Positions 39,284 through 49,580 of a stretch of DNA of 64,000 bases are shown one piece after another. Positions within the stretch are counted from its first letter, which is position 1; the number at the start of each line of letters is the position of its first letter. Source of the stretch: Symbiodinium natans (Eukaryota; Sar; Dinophyceae; Suessiales; Symbiodiniaceae). The DNA lies in contig CAJNDS010002239.1 of NCBI GenBank assembly GCA_905221605.1, positions 439,409-503,408 of the forward strand, in the 5' to 3' direction. The position numbers were made by a program, and so were the translations under genes. The notes beneath the pieces were generated by a model. That model was given only the letters and a program-made list of their open reading frames with translations, was not told where the DNA came from and did no database searches.

Positions 39284-39296
39284 CCCCCCCCCCCCG
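39284..39296. repeat. C homopolymer
   Basis: A run of C bases at the end of CCCGCC. Similar C or G runs stand at 1313-1330, 4751-4766, 34699-34712, 46108-46130 and 59079-59090. Confidence 0.8.
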
Positions 39297-39881
39297 CCTA
39301 TTTCACGGAGATCCTCGGCTATCCGAACGTTTAACCATGCCCTGAGTTTGCACTGTTCTCATGACACCGTAGGTCTTGAAGCCCCAGCAAACCCGAAAGT
39401 GTAAGGTCTTCGTTCGATGCTTCTGCCTCTGCAGATGGCAACGTGCTGGAGCCTGAGGTCTGAAGTGGGCCGTGCAGCTTTGCATATGTATGGCAACATG
39501 TTTTTCCAAGAAATGGACGCATCATCCGGAAAGCAAGATGAAGTGTTTTGAAGACTTCGCAAGGGCCACCAAGGACCCCATCTACACCCCAAATGTGCTT
39601 CATGTGATTACAAGAATAATGATGTGATGGTGCTGAAAGTCTCGTTTACACGCTAAAACCCAAACCAAAGGCCGCAACCTTGATCCGCACAGTGGTTGCG
39701 CAGTCCGCTTTGTTTCGTGAACACATCAGCTGTTATTTTGCCAGGGTCTGTCGTACACTCCGCCAAAGTGGCAATCCGTGCAGCAGCGTCCTGGCCACGC
39801 CTAATGGGCCCGCTAGATCGTTCCAACTCCAAGCAACTATAGAGACTGCGAGGAGTGTGCTTTCACGCTGAAGGTTCGCTC

Positions 39882-39950
39882 TCTCTCTCTCTCTCTCTCC
39901 GTCTTCTCTCTCTCTCTCCCTCCCTCCCTCTGTCTTTCTCGCTTTAGCCC
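39882..39950. repeat. CT-rich tract
   Basis: (CT)n and CCCT repeats end just upstream of the exon at 39956, so the tract may serve as an unusually long polypyrimidine tract for its acceptor (gtcag). Confidence 0.75.
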
Positions 39951-39955
39951 GTCAG

Positions 39956-40034
39956 GTGGGGTCGCCTGCTGGGCTTCGTGCGCTCGACGTGGGGACGGAC
40001 TTTGAAGCTCCCCCTGGAGCCTTGGGTCATACTT
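39956..40034 (+). CDS. Helical-module exon 3 (WGRLLGFVRSTWG)
   Basis: After a CT-rich tract and gcccgtcag the frame reads WGRLLGFVRSTWGRTLKLPL then EPWVIL, before GT. It lacks the DGNV start but keeps GRLLGFVR and the STWG that probably follows in full modules. It lies between a part-1 exon (38159) and a helical exon (40427). Confidence 0.52.
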
Positions 40035-40426
40035 GTGAGGTGGGATTTTGGGGCGCATGTAGAGAGTCTGAGAGGCTTTGAATGGATTATGGCAGTTGCA
40101 GTCTAAAGGTGGCGTTTAGCGTGGGGTCTCACACATTTTCTTGCCAGGTGCAGTATGGGAGGTTTATCTGGAGCACTTGTTGGCCGTTCGCAGCAGCAAC
40201 CTGGTCGTCAGAGCAAGCACCCCCCGGTCAAAAAATGCTCAGTCAAAGCTCCGGACCCATCACCAAGGATTTCCTTGCCAGTGGCAACTAAGTTGACTTC
40301 GAAAAGAGTTCTGCATTGTCTCCGCTTGGGTTCACTGCCGATCGCACGAATCAATACTGCATTTGCTAACGAACACTCGTTCTCATACATGTTACCTACG
40401 CATCACAACAGTTCTTTCTGTTTCAG

Positions 40427-40499
40427 AAGAGGCTCTTGAACTCCTCCGCTTTGCACCCCGTGAGTTGTTATCACTGGTAGCCGCGGCCTCCCAAAGGGG
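40427..40499 (+). CDS. Helical exon, module-like
   Basis: Starts after a strong acceptor (tctttctgtttcag) and reads EEALELLRFAPRELLSLVAA then ASQRG. L-L-R-F-A-P-R-E-L resembles the FL-x-SLPEEV turn between the two helices. The best right edge is a GC donor (GGGG|gctctt). The start phase (two bases) fits the one-base end of 38159. Confidence 0.5.
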
Positions 40500-42477
40500 G
40501 CTCTTACCTGGCTGGAAATGCCCGGCCTCCATTGTGGCTGGGTGCTAATGTGAGCATGGGTCCGCATCAAAAGAGTCTGTGGCATCGGTCTGCCTGCGTC
40601 CGCCTGCGTCCTCCACTCATCCACCCACGGTTCTGCCAGCTACTCTTTCTGCTTTGCTGGTGTGGAGCAGTGGAGGATTTTCTGAGCCCGTTCACACCTG
40701 GGATGTGCTCCTGCCGCCCGAGTTCACATTGACTCGCAGCCGACCCACGTGCAATGCACGTGGGCTTTGCTGCACTACTTCTTGATGTTTCTTGAGGTTG
40801 CTAGGCCATGCTTCTTGTAGGCAAATCCATCAAAGTACGTCAAGATCGTTCCGTCTGATCCTTATGCCTTTTGAATCTGTACTTCGCATCTTCATGGGTT
40901 TGCTGCGGTGGTTTCGCTGCTGGCTTTGAGAGTTCAATGTCCAGGCACCATGCTACAGTGACGGGGAGGCTGCTGTGGCTGTCTGCTGTGGCTGTCCTTC
41001 CTTTTCCGGCCTTTCACTCCAGCACTCCCTCCCCCCTCACTGCCTTAATGCCGGAGTCCTGGATGAAGCTTAAAATCTTCTGTGTCACGATTTGTGATTC
41101 CTTTGGATTGCCTGTGGGCTATGCCTGGTACCGTCATTCCCAGCTCATTTCCGTGAGTCGATCCGTCCATGTGCGATGTGTGCATGCGGTCCTCTGTGCC
41201 AGCAACATGTCGCTATTCCTTCCGCTGCGTTTCTCATGACAAGTCATTCCGCCCACCATCGGGTTCAAGCCCAGCAAACAAATTCCAGCTTTTGATTGGA
41301 GGCAGAGTTTCCAGGTAAAGTCTCAATAGTTCACCGAACAAGATAAGGAGGTGGCAGCTTTAGGCACGACAGGTGTGGACAAGTTACCCATGTATCGCAG
41401 ATATTGTGAAAATCCTTAGCAAGAATCAAGACCACAGGCATCCAAGGGCATGCCGCAGAAACCAACCAAGATGCATCAGTCTGCAGCTTATTCTGTGAAT
41501 TCGAGGCAGGCGCATGCACATGCAACAGCCAATCTCAGGGTCAACCGTTTTGTAGACCCTTGCGGTGCATCACATTTCTGTGCCACGAGGCATGAACGAA
41601 CCTTGTTGCGGCAATATGTCTGAAATTGTCCACCTCACTACCAGGTCCCTGAAACTCTTAAATTGCCAAACCCTCGAGCTCCTCAATCTGCCAAGGAAGG
41701 TGTTTCTCACATCAAGACCATGCCGGACCTGGCTTCTGGGCTGTGCACAGGTTTGGCTTGTTTAGGCTTGGGCGCTATGCTTCGACATTCAGGAGCGTTG
41801 GGGCCGTAGCTTCGGTCTTTGCACCACTGTCGAACCTCTTTCAAAGGACTGCTGCACTGCCCAGCGCCATTGGTTCGGGTGGAGAGACCATTTCATGATT
41901 GTTGCGAGGAGGGCAGAGAAAGCAGAGAGAGAGAGAGAGACAAACAGACCAGCGGACTTCGCGCGCCCTTTGGGGCAGCCTTCCCTTAGGGGGGGCTAAG
42001 CGTGCAGGAGAGAGAGAGAGAGAGAGCGATCACACTATCTCAGGCCCCGTAGAAAAAAAAGAAGAGAGATCACAAAATAGAAGGAGAAGGAAGTGCTGCC
42101 GAGGTCAGGCTTTAGAATTTTCAGTGTCGCAAGGTTCAAATGAAGATCATCGCTGCCGGGCTCCTACTCGCGGCTTGCAGCGGTAGACCTTGACAAATAG
42201 GAACCATCCGAGCCCCAAGCTCCCCAATCCATTCTATGTCTCCGAACACGAAGGCACACGCCCCAAACCATGAGCCCTAAACCCTGCCTTGCTGGTCTGC
42301 TTGGCGGGTAGCAAAGGAACAACCCTGCCTTAACACACGAGAACTACGCCCCGAAGGCTCCGAACCCACAGCCGGCTCAGCCAGAAACCCCTTGAGCTCT
42401 GAAGCCCCCAAATGTAGACCCCTTCCCATATCCTGGGTCAACCCCGAAGAACTCTCCCTAACTGCTGGGTTCTGTAG
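40500..42477. other. Non-coding stretch
   Basis: No supported exon. Short GA microsatellites lie at about 41925-41941 and 42010-42026. An open frame at 40871-41239 shows no family pattern. Confidence 0.45.
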
Positions 42478-42541
42478 AGGAGTTCGACCCGGCGGGTGGA
42501 ATGCGGCTAGTCGACTTCGCCAACCAGACGTTGCAGGATGG
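42478..42541 (+). CDS. Exon with EFDPAGG motif
   Basis: The exon is 64 nt from ttctgtag to gtgaag. It reads EFDPAGGMRLVDFANQTLQD. FDPAG is as in the module exon at 17348 but GTK is replaced by GGM, and it continues into a helix-like segment. A variant module or an unrelated motif are both possible. Confidence 0.48.
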
Positions 42542-43504
42542 GTGAAGCGGAGGGTTTGGAGCTTTTGGGGAAGTATTTGGAGTTAAGCTTGTGAGTCTTA
42601 GGTCTTGGGCCAACATTTTCCGAGATGTGGCTGGCCGGCCTTGTTTTCCGGGCTGCTGGCTGCGGGCCTGCGGACTTTCTGCGATCTGGGGCGGCTCCCC
42701 TGTTAAGTGGCTTGTTATTTCTGTTTTCGCCTCAAATATGTAATAGCTTCCTGCTTCAGTGTCGTTTGTTTCAGTTGTAGTGCTAATGTTCCTGCCGTGC
42801 ACAAAGTGCAGATTCTTCCAGGCTCTGGCGTTGGTGCTTCCTGGAACTCTGGTTATACTGACGCTCTTTTCCTCTTGCTATGGTATGGTCTCCAGTTCAA
42901 GGTTCCGAATCAACAAATAGTTTCGTGCCTTGATATGTGTTTCCTCTTCCTTCTAGTATGTAGTATGTGTGGAGTTGTAAGTCTCTTCCGACCTCCATAC
43001 CTACATGGTGGTGCCATATCATGCCGCTGTAGATTGCCTTGGTGGTTGGGGATGCGTGCGGATTCGAAAGTGAGGATTCGGGTTGGGAGGCGTCGCGATT
43101 TGTTTCTGAGCAGGGTTCTTTAGAACCCGAAGCTACGTAGCTTGTTGTTGCACAGATCTCGTGAAGTGCAAGTGTTTCGGTCGGCCCTGCACCTGCTGTG
43201 TCTTTCCTGCTTCAGGGTTTTACGGCTTAGGGATTGTTGCCTTTTGAGATAGCGCAACTCCAAGCTTAAGGTTTGGGTTTCGGGGCATTATCCTGAACCG
43301 GTATTGTTGTTTTCAATATCGCCGTAACCCCTCCACAGTGGGCAAGGCTTGGACCGCTGAAGTCGCACTTTTGTAGATTTCTCCAACATCCTAAACACCT
43401 TGAACAAAGCTCGTACGCTCCAAATCCCCAAGCCCTGCCAATCCGTGCCATGTGCGAACGTGAGACCCGAAAGCCCGCATCAAAGAACAGCAGCTCTCGA
43501 CGAG

Positions 43505-43586
43505 GCCTCTGGCATGACGGCTGAGGTGCCAAGCGGACCGCCACCGGTGATGGCCTTGGAGCAGTACCTTTCATCGTTCATCTATT
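43505..43586 (+). CDS. Pro-linker plus helix exon, copy A
   Basis: After cgacgag the frame reads ASGMTAEVPSGPPPVMALEQ then YLSSFI. The linker TAEVPxxPP and the helix that follows match the exon at 43918 (TGEVPPTDPQAVDAFIL). The right edge is unclear because a stop follows soon; a GA donor before it is possible. Confidence 0.42.
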
Positions 43587-43807
43587 GATGGGTTTGAGTA
43601 TAGCTCATAGGTCATAGATGCTTCAGACCTTGGTGAGTTCAGACTTTCTACAAGCGTTACAAGCGACTAAGTGGCTCAGCCTTGCAGGCTCTCAGGCATT
43701 CAAAAAGTTATTTCCGTGGCGTGGACCCTAAGCGCCGAGATCCTCCTGAAGTTAGATATGGTAGACCACCGAACGCCTTTGCATAATGGCATCCGGCTAT
43801 ACTCAAA

Positions 43808-43858
43808 CTAGAATCTGCCAAACCCTAAACCCTATAAAACCCTAAACCTACGAAGTCC
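43808..43858. repeat. CCCTAAA-type repeats
   Basis: Degenerate CCCTAAACCCTA repeats resemble telomeric units. Others are scattered at about 2690, 35570, 44010 and 49930. Confidence 0.7.
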
Positions 43859-43917
43859 CAGCTGTGCAGGAGGGAAAAAACCCTGAACCCACCAAGTCCG
43901 AGCCAAAGCCCCGGCAG

Positions 43918-44003
43918 CAACCGGAGAGGTGCCGCCGACCGACCCCCAGGCTGTGGATGCCTTCATCCTGCGTTGCGGCCGGGAACTTCCGGACGGGTTG
44001 AGG
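43918..44003 (+). CDS. Pro-linker plus helix exon, copy B
   Basis: From ccccggcag the frame reads TGEVPPTDPQAVDAFILRCG then RELPDGLR, ending before GATTTT (GA donor). V-D-A-F-I-L and L-P-D-G-L-R correspond to the FI... and LPEEVR landmarks of the module. It is only about 400 bp from copy A, suggesting local exon duplication. Confidence 0.5.
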
Positions 44004-44079
44004 GATTTTCGGTTTAGGTTTCAGGGTTTAGGCTTTAGGGTGCACGGTTGGGCTGTGGAGCTAAACCCTAAAACCTTCT

Positions 44080-44186
44080 AAGTTGAGATGTTGCCCCTTA
44101 TACTAACAATCCCTAACAGGCATTTTAATAGGGAGTACTACAATCCCTATTAAGGACTGTTAGTATAAGGGGGAACATCCCAACTT
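44080..44186. repeat. Foldback (MITE-like) inverted repeat
   Basis: A 29-base left arm (AAGTTGAGATGTTGCCCC then TTATACTAACA) matches the reverse complement of 44158-44186 at 27 positions. A nested 10-base inversion (TTAATAGGGA / TCCCTATTAA) fills the middle. The core CCCCTTATACTAA also occurs, inverted, near 7470. It is probably a very short inverted-repeat element. Confidence 0.75.
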
Positions 44187-44503
44187 CTAAACCCTTAAAA
44201 CCCATGTAAACCCTTGTAGGTTTGGGCTCAGGATGGTTTAGAGAGGTTCAGCGTCTGAGGTTCAAGTAGGTTATCCAGGATTCCTACTTTACAACTCGCG
44301 GCTGGTTCTGCCTTTGCTGTCATGTTCCCCTTCCCCGTTTAGACTGCGCAGTGGAATCTGGGACAACTGCATTCATGCGAAGCCCACATAAGAAAGTTTC
44401 AGCAGAACCTCCGTCTGATACGCGCTGGGCTCTTCCGTTCCACATAGTTCAGCTGAGGTCTCGATTTTTCTGCGAGGGAACTCCTGATGTCGCCCTGGCG
44501 CAG

Positions 44504-44539
44504 TTGAGAGCACTTAGGAGACCGGGCCTGGCAGACATG
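44504..44539 (+). CDS. Possible short helical exon
   Basis: LRALRRPGLADM lies between ggcgcag and gtacgg, phase 0 at both ends, 36 nt. It resembles the turn and second helix of the module. Low confidence because of its length. Confidence 0.28.
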
Positions 44540-45462
44540 GTACGGAGATGCCGTTCTTACGGTTTCTTTAAGAGGTCTTTCTCATTTTTTTCAGACGACC
44601 CGGCCGCACTCACGCTCACTCACAGTCAGCCCTAGATCGCTCAAGCACAGATCTGAATTCCAAGTCAATGCAATCTGACATTCGTTTTTGTTCTCTGCGA
44701 AAGCAGCGGGTTGCAGCCGTGAGAAAGACGTGGTTACTCAGTGCTGGCCTTTCAGGAACCCAATACCGACATGGGCTCCCATTTCTTCTTATTTGTTCCT
44801 GGTTCCTGTTCGAAAAAGGCAATACGTTCTCCCGCGTGAGGATAGGCTCCCTTCGGGGTCGCTCTGGAGTTTTCTGCCGAAACTCGGAGTCCGTGTCCCC
44901 TGCCCTATTTGGTTCGACTTCAATTGTAGAAATTCCGAGCATAACCCAGTAGCTGCTCTGAGTCCAGAAACGGAAGAGGGAGCAGGTTGGGTAGGTTAAG
45001 TTGTCTGGAGGAACAACACCTCGTAAACCTGGGTTGAGATTGTCTCTCTCTGAGGAGGGCAATTACGGAGCGCAAATGCTGCAAAGGAATCGTCGGCTCT
45101 AGCTGCTGGAGTTGCGTCTTCTGTCGGCGACGGGCCGGCTGCAGCCACCGTTCCGTCTGCCGTGGGCGCGATGTGGCTGGTAACGTGAGTGTTGGATCAC
45201 GTAAGTATAAGCTCGTCTGATTGACAGAAACAAAGTGGAGGAAAAAACCGAAAGAGAGACATGGCCCAGATCTAAAGTACCTCATGGCGTGACATGTGAC
45301 GTACCGTAGATAAAGAAAGTCAACTCCGGGCCCCTACTGCTAGCCCTGGGGCACGGCTTTGTGCTAAGCCTTCATGCTCCTTGCCGAGATAAGAGTCTCC
45401 AATACGATGAACCTCCCAACGCCCCTAAAGCCCTACACGAGAGCAGGTCCCTGTCTCCCGAG

Positions 45463-45507
45463 AAGCTTGCGCACGTCATGGAGACCTTCAACCCAAATGG
45501 CACCAAG
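45463..45507 (+). CDS. Helical-module exon 2 (FNPNGTK)
   Basis: The exon is 45 nt, phase 0: KLAHVMETFNPNGTK, preceded by CTCCCGAG and followed by GAGCTC. The donor is GA, as at 17395. The upstream SLSP might belong to the same exon if an earlier AG is used. Its partner is the exon at 45679, 171 bp downstream. Confidence 0.66.
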
Positions 45508-45678
45508 GAGCTCATGTGCTCGAGCTTCAGCCCTGCAGCTGCTAGTCCCTAGAGGCCTCGCATGCCTGGCGAGGCAAAAGCCAACGCAAAGCTACGGCAA
45601 CTTACTTGTAGCATCTTGTAGTGTAAGAATCTGGTCTCCAGCCACCATTATTGTGACTTCAACTCCTTGGCTTGTCAG

Positions 45679-45723
45679 GATGGAAACGTCCTTGGCCGCC
45701 TGGAAGGCTACATCCGATCGCTG
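45679..45723 (+). CDS. Helical-module exon 3 (DGNVLGRLEGYIR)
   Basis: After ggcttgtcag the frame reads DGNVLGRLEGYIRSL. The end is uncertain; GC after CTG is one option. It is more diverged from DGNVWGRLLGFIR than the 37032 copy but keeps D-G-N-V, G-R-L and I-R. Confidence 0.6.
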
Positions 45724-46107
45724 GCCGCAGGGACCTTGACCTTTCGGTGCGAGGATTCAACGCAACTAGTGTGTTTGAAGCGCCGAAGAGTGCGAAGCAG
45801 TTCCGACAAGGGGGAAACGTGCCGGCAGGCACGAAAAGTCGAACAGCCGGAAACATGCCAAAATTTTCGGTTCCCGAAAAGCCTCGCAAAGCACAAGAGA
45901 TTGAAAGCCTCAAAGTGCATTCGGGTTCTTAGGTTCGGACCCGCCACCAGAGCACTCCAGCCTCGGTTTTCAAGGCCCAGAGGACGTTCCTCTCACATCG
46001 GATTCTTCCCTAGCACAAGCACTTGCTGGTAAGGACCGGAACAAGTCTGTGCTTCTCTCTCGCTCTCTCCCCCCCTCCCCCTTGCGCACAACATTCTCGT
46101 CTACATG

Positions 46108-46130
46108 AGGGGGGCGGGGGGGGGGGGGGC
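46108..46130. repeat. G-rich homopolymer tract
   Basis: Almost pure G, directly left of the first copy of the 46-kb duplication. May be able to form a quadruplex. Confidence 0.85.
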
Positions 46131-46132
46131 AG

Positions 46133-46512
46133 TTACGCAAGAAGACGTACAGACCCAAGATTGCTCTCAAACGCCGCAGCTTGGCCGACGAGGTGTAGGA
46201 AATAGTTGGATTGTTGGTTGGAACTCTGTGCTTGGGTTTCTTGGCAGCTTCAAAACCACGAACACATACCCTATGCATGAACGGAAACATTTACCCCTTC
46301 GCCCTATCTCGAATAGTTTTGCCTGCAAACCCGATTAACCCCAGTCACTGAGTTCAAATGAAGCATGCATGCTGTCACGCAAGAAGATGTGCAGACCCAA
46401 GATTGTTCTCAAACGCCGCAGCTTGGCCGACCAGGTGTAGGAAATAGTTGGATTGTTGGTTGGGTTCGGTGTTTGGGTTTCTTGGCAGCTTCACCACGAA
46501 CCCATACTCCAT
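46133..46512. repeat. Tandem segmental duplication (about 140 bp, two copies)
   Basis: 46133-46275 and 46374-46512 share a segment with common landmarks AGACCCAAGATTG, AACGCCGCAGCTTGGCCGA and GGAAATAGTTGGATTGTTGG, offset by about 242 bases. Both copies keep an open frame (TQEDVQTQDCSQTPQLGR). Function unknown. Confidence 0.88.
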
Positions 46513-46559
46513 GGGGCTGACATTAGAAATTGCCCATCATCTCCGAGGTGTTCAGGCAG

Positions 46560-46621
46560 GGCGCGAAGAGAGCTCGCATCCACTGAGCAGCGTCTGAGCA
46601 GCGTCGCTGCAGCGTGCAAGG
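46560..46621 (+). CDS. Possible helical exon
   Basis: The exon is 62 nt from gttcaggcag to gtgagg. It reads ARRELASTEQRLSSVAAACK with one split base at each end. Charged and helix-forming, possibly coiled coil. It directly follows the duplicated segment. Confidence 0.45.
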
Positions 46622-48964
46622 GTGAGGTCGAATATTCTAGCAAAGGCTTTAGGCTACCTTGGTTGCATGGCGGCTAATTAGCAGCAAGCGCAAGCAGGAC
46701 TTACTACACCAAACCATGCTGTTGTAAAACCGATCCCAGCATCGATTGCATGTTAGCGAGGGCGGGCGGCATAAAGTTGCGACGGAAGGCTGGAGGGTTT
46801 GAAGGTCACAAGTCAAAAGTTGCGCGAATGGCATCGGGACTTTAAAGCCCCACGCAATTGAGATTCAGTACTCCAGTGTCCGGTGAAGTGCTAATTACTG
46901 TTGGGGCGAATGGAGAAACACACCCACTGCCACCGTGGCATGGTCTGTTCCAGAGTTTCGTGGTGCTGCGACGGAGACAGCCTCCTTTTCGCGCACGAGA
47001 GCTTTCACATGTTTGTGCTCAAGTTGTGTTGCTGTAAGGCAGATGGGAGGTCTTCCGTGCGCAGCTCACTCGTGCTGGCTCTCATGACCTTGCTCCGGCA
47101 AAGCTCAAAAAGACGTGCAGAGCAGGCACAAATAGGCCCTGAATATGCATGAGCATGTCGTCAGAGTTCATGTGAAGGTGCTGCCTCTCAACCGCGGGAT
47201 GTGGGGCTTGGGGTTTTGACCTCTGAACTGTTAACCCCAGGCCCCCCTGAAAATCTAGGAGATCCACCCTTTACGTGCCAACAAACATCTCGAAAGCGGC
47301 GGCATTCTCAAAAAAACAGTCATCGTTTTTGGCCTCGTGTCGCTTGGGACACTAGCTTAAAAAGGGCGTTGTGTCAAGGTGTCCGGCTTAGCACTTGGAA
47401 TGTAGGATTTTGGTTTTATGAGCAAGGAGCCGCATACTTAGAAGGCAACTGCACCAAACCGCAAAAGTCCTTGCAGCATAAGAACCCTGTTGCAGTTGCC
47501 TTGGACTCCTAAACTCCTCAACTCGAAACCATAGAGAAGCTTCATGACTGGTTCTCCCTTTCTTCAGGCTCCTGCTTTCTCACTCTCCTTCTCACTCCCT
47601 CTCTCTCTCTCTCTCGTTTGTATTCTCTCTCGCCTCTCCATTTTTCTCTTTCCCTCCCTGATAAGAAGCAACAAGGATGGAAAAATGCAGGGGGCAGACA
47701 CAAGCGGGTTCTTCTAGATCATAGTTCTGTTCTGGGATGTCTGGGTACAGGGTGTTGGGGCGTTCTCCTCTTTTGTATCATAGAAATTTTGCTTGTGTGT
47801 ACTTCTCGTCAATTACAGACCCTGTTTGGCTTAGTGGGATGTTCTCCAAGACAACTTTTCGGGAAGTTCGACTGAAGAACCTCGTTTTGAGCAGTATTCC
47901 CGAAACCCTAATCCGGGATGCACCAGTGCCCGTCTGTCAAACTACATGCGCCAGCCGGTCTCCAGCTCGAGAGGGGTCCGGGTGCCAATCGTACTGGCTC
48001 AGGAAGCGGACAGGCGTTGGTCTGTGCTCAGGTTGGTTGTAGATGCAGGAGAGTCTATGCAGGCGCTTTTTTGGGTTAAGGCTTTCGGATCCTGCGCGCG
48101 TGCGCGTGCGTGTGGGTATGGGTGTGAATCTCTGTGTGTGTTTGTGTTTGTTTGTGTGTGTGAACTCCGGCTTGCCGCTTTCCACATCGCCTATTCATGT
48201 ATTCAAGGTATAGTGGACAGCGAAGGTCGTTGCGAGGAACTAGATGGAACGAACTAGGAACCCCGGTGTGCCGTCCTCAAGTTCTTTGACAAACCCTTGG
48301 TTCTCCGACTTGTCATTTGCAAAAGTGCAGCCCTGGCGCCAGGAACACGCAACATGGCCACCTTTGACACAAGAAGCCAAGGCCCCGTTTCACTTTGAAT
48401 TTGAGGCCCCTACATCAGAAGCCCCCGAGCCTTCACCGGATTGAAACCCCCAGGCTCTACACATTTGATCCCCGATTTTGCGACACTCTGTGTATGCACC
48501 CTGCACGAGACCCATCTCCACGATTTGAGCCTCATTGCTGGTTGATCTCTTGCAACGAGAGCAATCGAGTCGACACTGCTGGAGTCCATGATGCTGCCTG
48601 TCGTGCAAGGGAGTTCCTCCCAGTCATGGTAATGGGCTGTCTCAGCCAAGATAAGCAGATGCCTAAAAATGTGCCAGAAAGATGCATGCACACTTCAAAT
48701 ATAAAATAAAATAAAAACAAGTTACTCGCACCACCTACGTTGGTGTGCTGTTCGGCTTCTTGACCTTTGGCGCAAACGAGCCGATTTGTGCCACGCAGTC
48801 GCCTTCTCCGGATTGGAATCAGAAACAAAAAGAGAGGGGGAGGGACATACTGCATGGGCCCCCTCCATTTGCTGAGGCAATATCAATTTCGTGGCATGCC
48901 CCTCTAAAGTCTGCAAATTCGACATAAATGCCGCTTGGGGTCCTTGGCATTTTCGTGGCATCAT
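46622..48964. other. Non-coding stretch
   Basis: No supported exon. A CT run lies at about 47594-47640 and a TG run at about 48130-48165. Confidence 0.45.
48957..48964. repeat. 8-bp target-site duplication (left)
   Basis: GGCATCAT, repeated exactly at 49573-49580 on the other side of the TIR element. Confidence 0.85.
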
Positions 48965-49572
48965 TTGGGTTCGGCCGGTCCACACTAACAGTCAAATAAC
49001 GCCGTGGCCTTATAACACACAGGCCAAAAATAGCACCAGGAATCCCAGTCAATTTTAGCATTTACCGGGTGCTTCTTTTTGTGGGTCTGCTGGTGGTGAC
49101 TGCTAGTCACATAGCAGCAGAAATAGAACCAGAAATAGCACCAGAAATAGCACAAACAATAGCACAAAAAATAGCACCAGAAACAGCACAAAAAATAGCA
49201 CCAGAAATAGCACCAGAAATAGCACCAGGAATCCCAGTCAATTTTAGCAGCTTAGCATTTACCGGGTGCTGTTTTTTGTGGGTCTGCTGATGGTGACTGT
49301 TAGTCACATAGCACCAGAAACAGCACCAGAAATAGCACCAGAAATATCACAAACAATAGCACAAAAAATAGCACCAGAAATAGCACCAGGAATAGCACAA
49401 CAAATTGCACCAGAAATAGCACCAGGAATAGCACAAAAAAAAGCACCAGAAATAGCACCAGGAATAGCACCAGGAATAGCACCAGGAAAAGCAGGAATCC
49501 CAGTCAATTTTTTGGTGCTTTTATTTGTGGGTCTGCTGGTGGTGACTGTTAGTGTGGACCGGCCGAACCCAA
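48965..49572. mobile_element. Non-autonomous DNA transposon with 30-bp TIRs (608 bp)
   Basis: Perfect 30-bp terminal inverted repeats (48965-48994 and 49543-49572; outer end TTGGGTTCGGCCGGTCCACA) are flanked by the 8-bp direct repeat GGCATCAT. Inside are three partial monomers with shared landmarks (GGAATCCCAGTCAATTTT, TTTACCGGGTGCT, GTGGGTCTGCTG), two of them followed by arrays of a 12-base unit AGCACCAGAAAT. There is no transposase, and the short Ala/Ile/Pro frames across the arrays are artefacts. The 8-bp duplication fits hAT, Zisupton/KDZ or similar superfamilies; the TIR start does not let me choose. The perfect TIRs and duplication imply recent movement. Confidence 0.87.
49110..49495. 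repeat. 12-bp tandem repeat (AGCACCAGAAAT)n inside the TIR element
   Basis: Two blocks (about 49110-49230 and 49308-49495) of 12-base units with variants AGCACAAAAAAT and AGCACCAGGAAT, separated by the monomer junction. Confidence 0.92.
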
Positions 49573-49580
49573 GGCATCAT
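49573..49580. repeat. 8-bp target-site duplication (right)
   Basis: GGCATCAT, identical to 48957-48964. Confidence 0.85.

Noticed and set aside
39432-39460. Extra DGNV-type exon (DGNVLEPE)
   Set aside because: Only five residues match, the GRL part is missing and the acceptor would fall inside the Asp codon, unlike the other copies.
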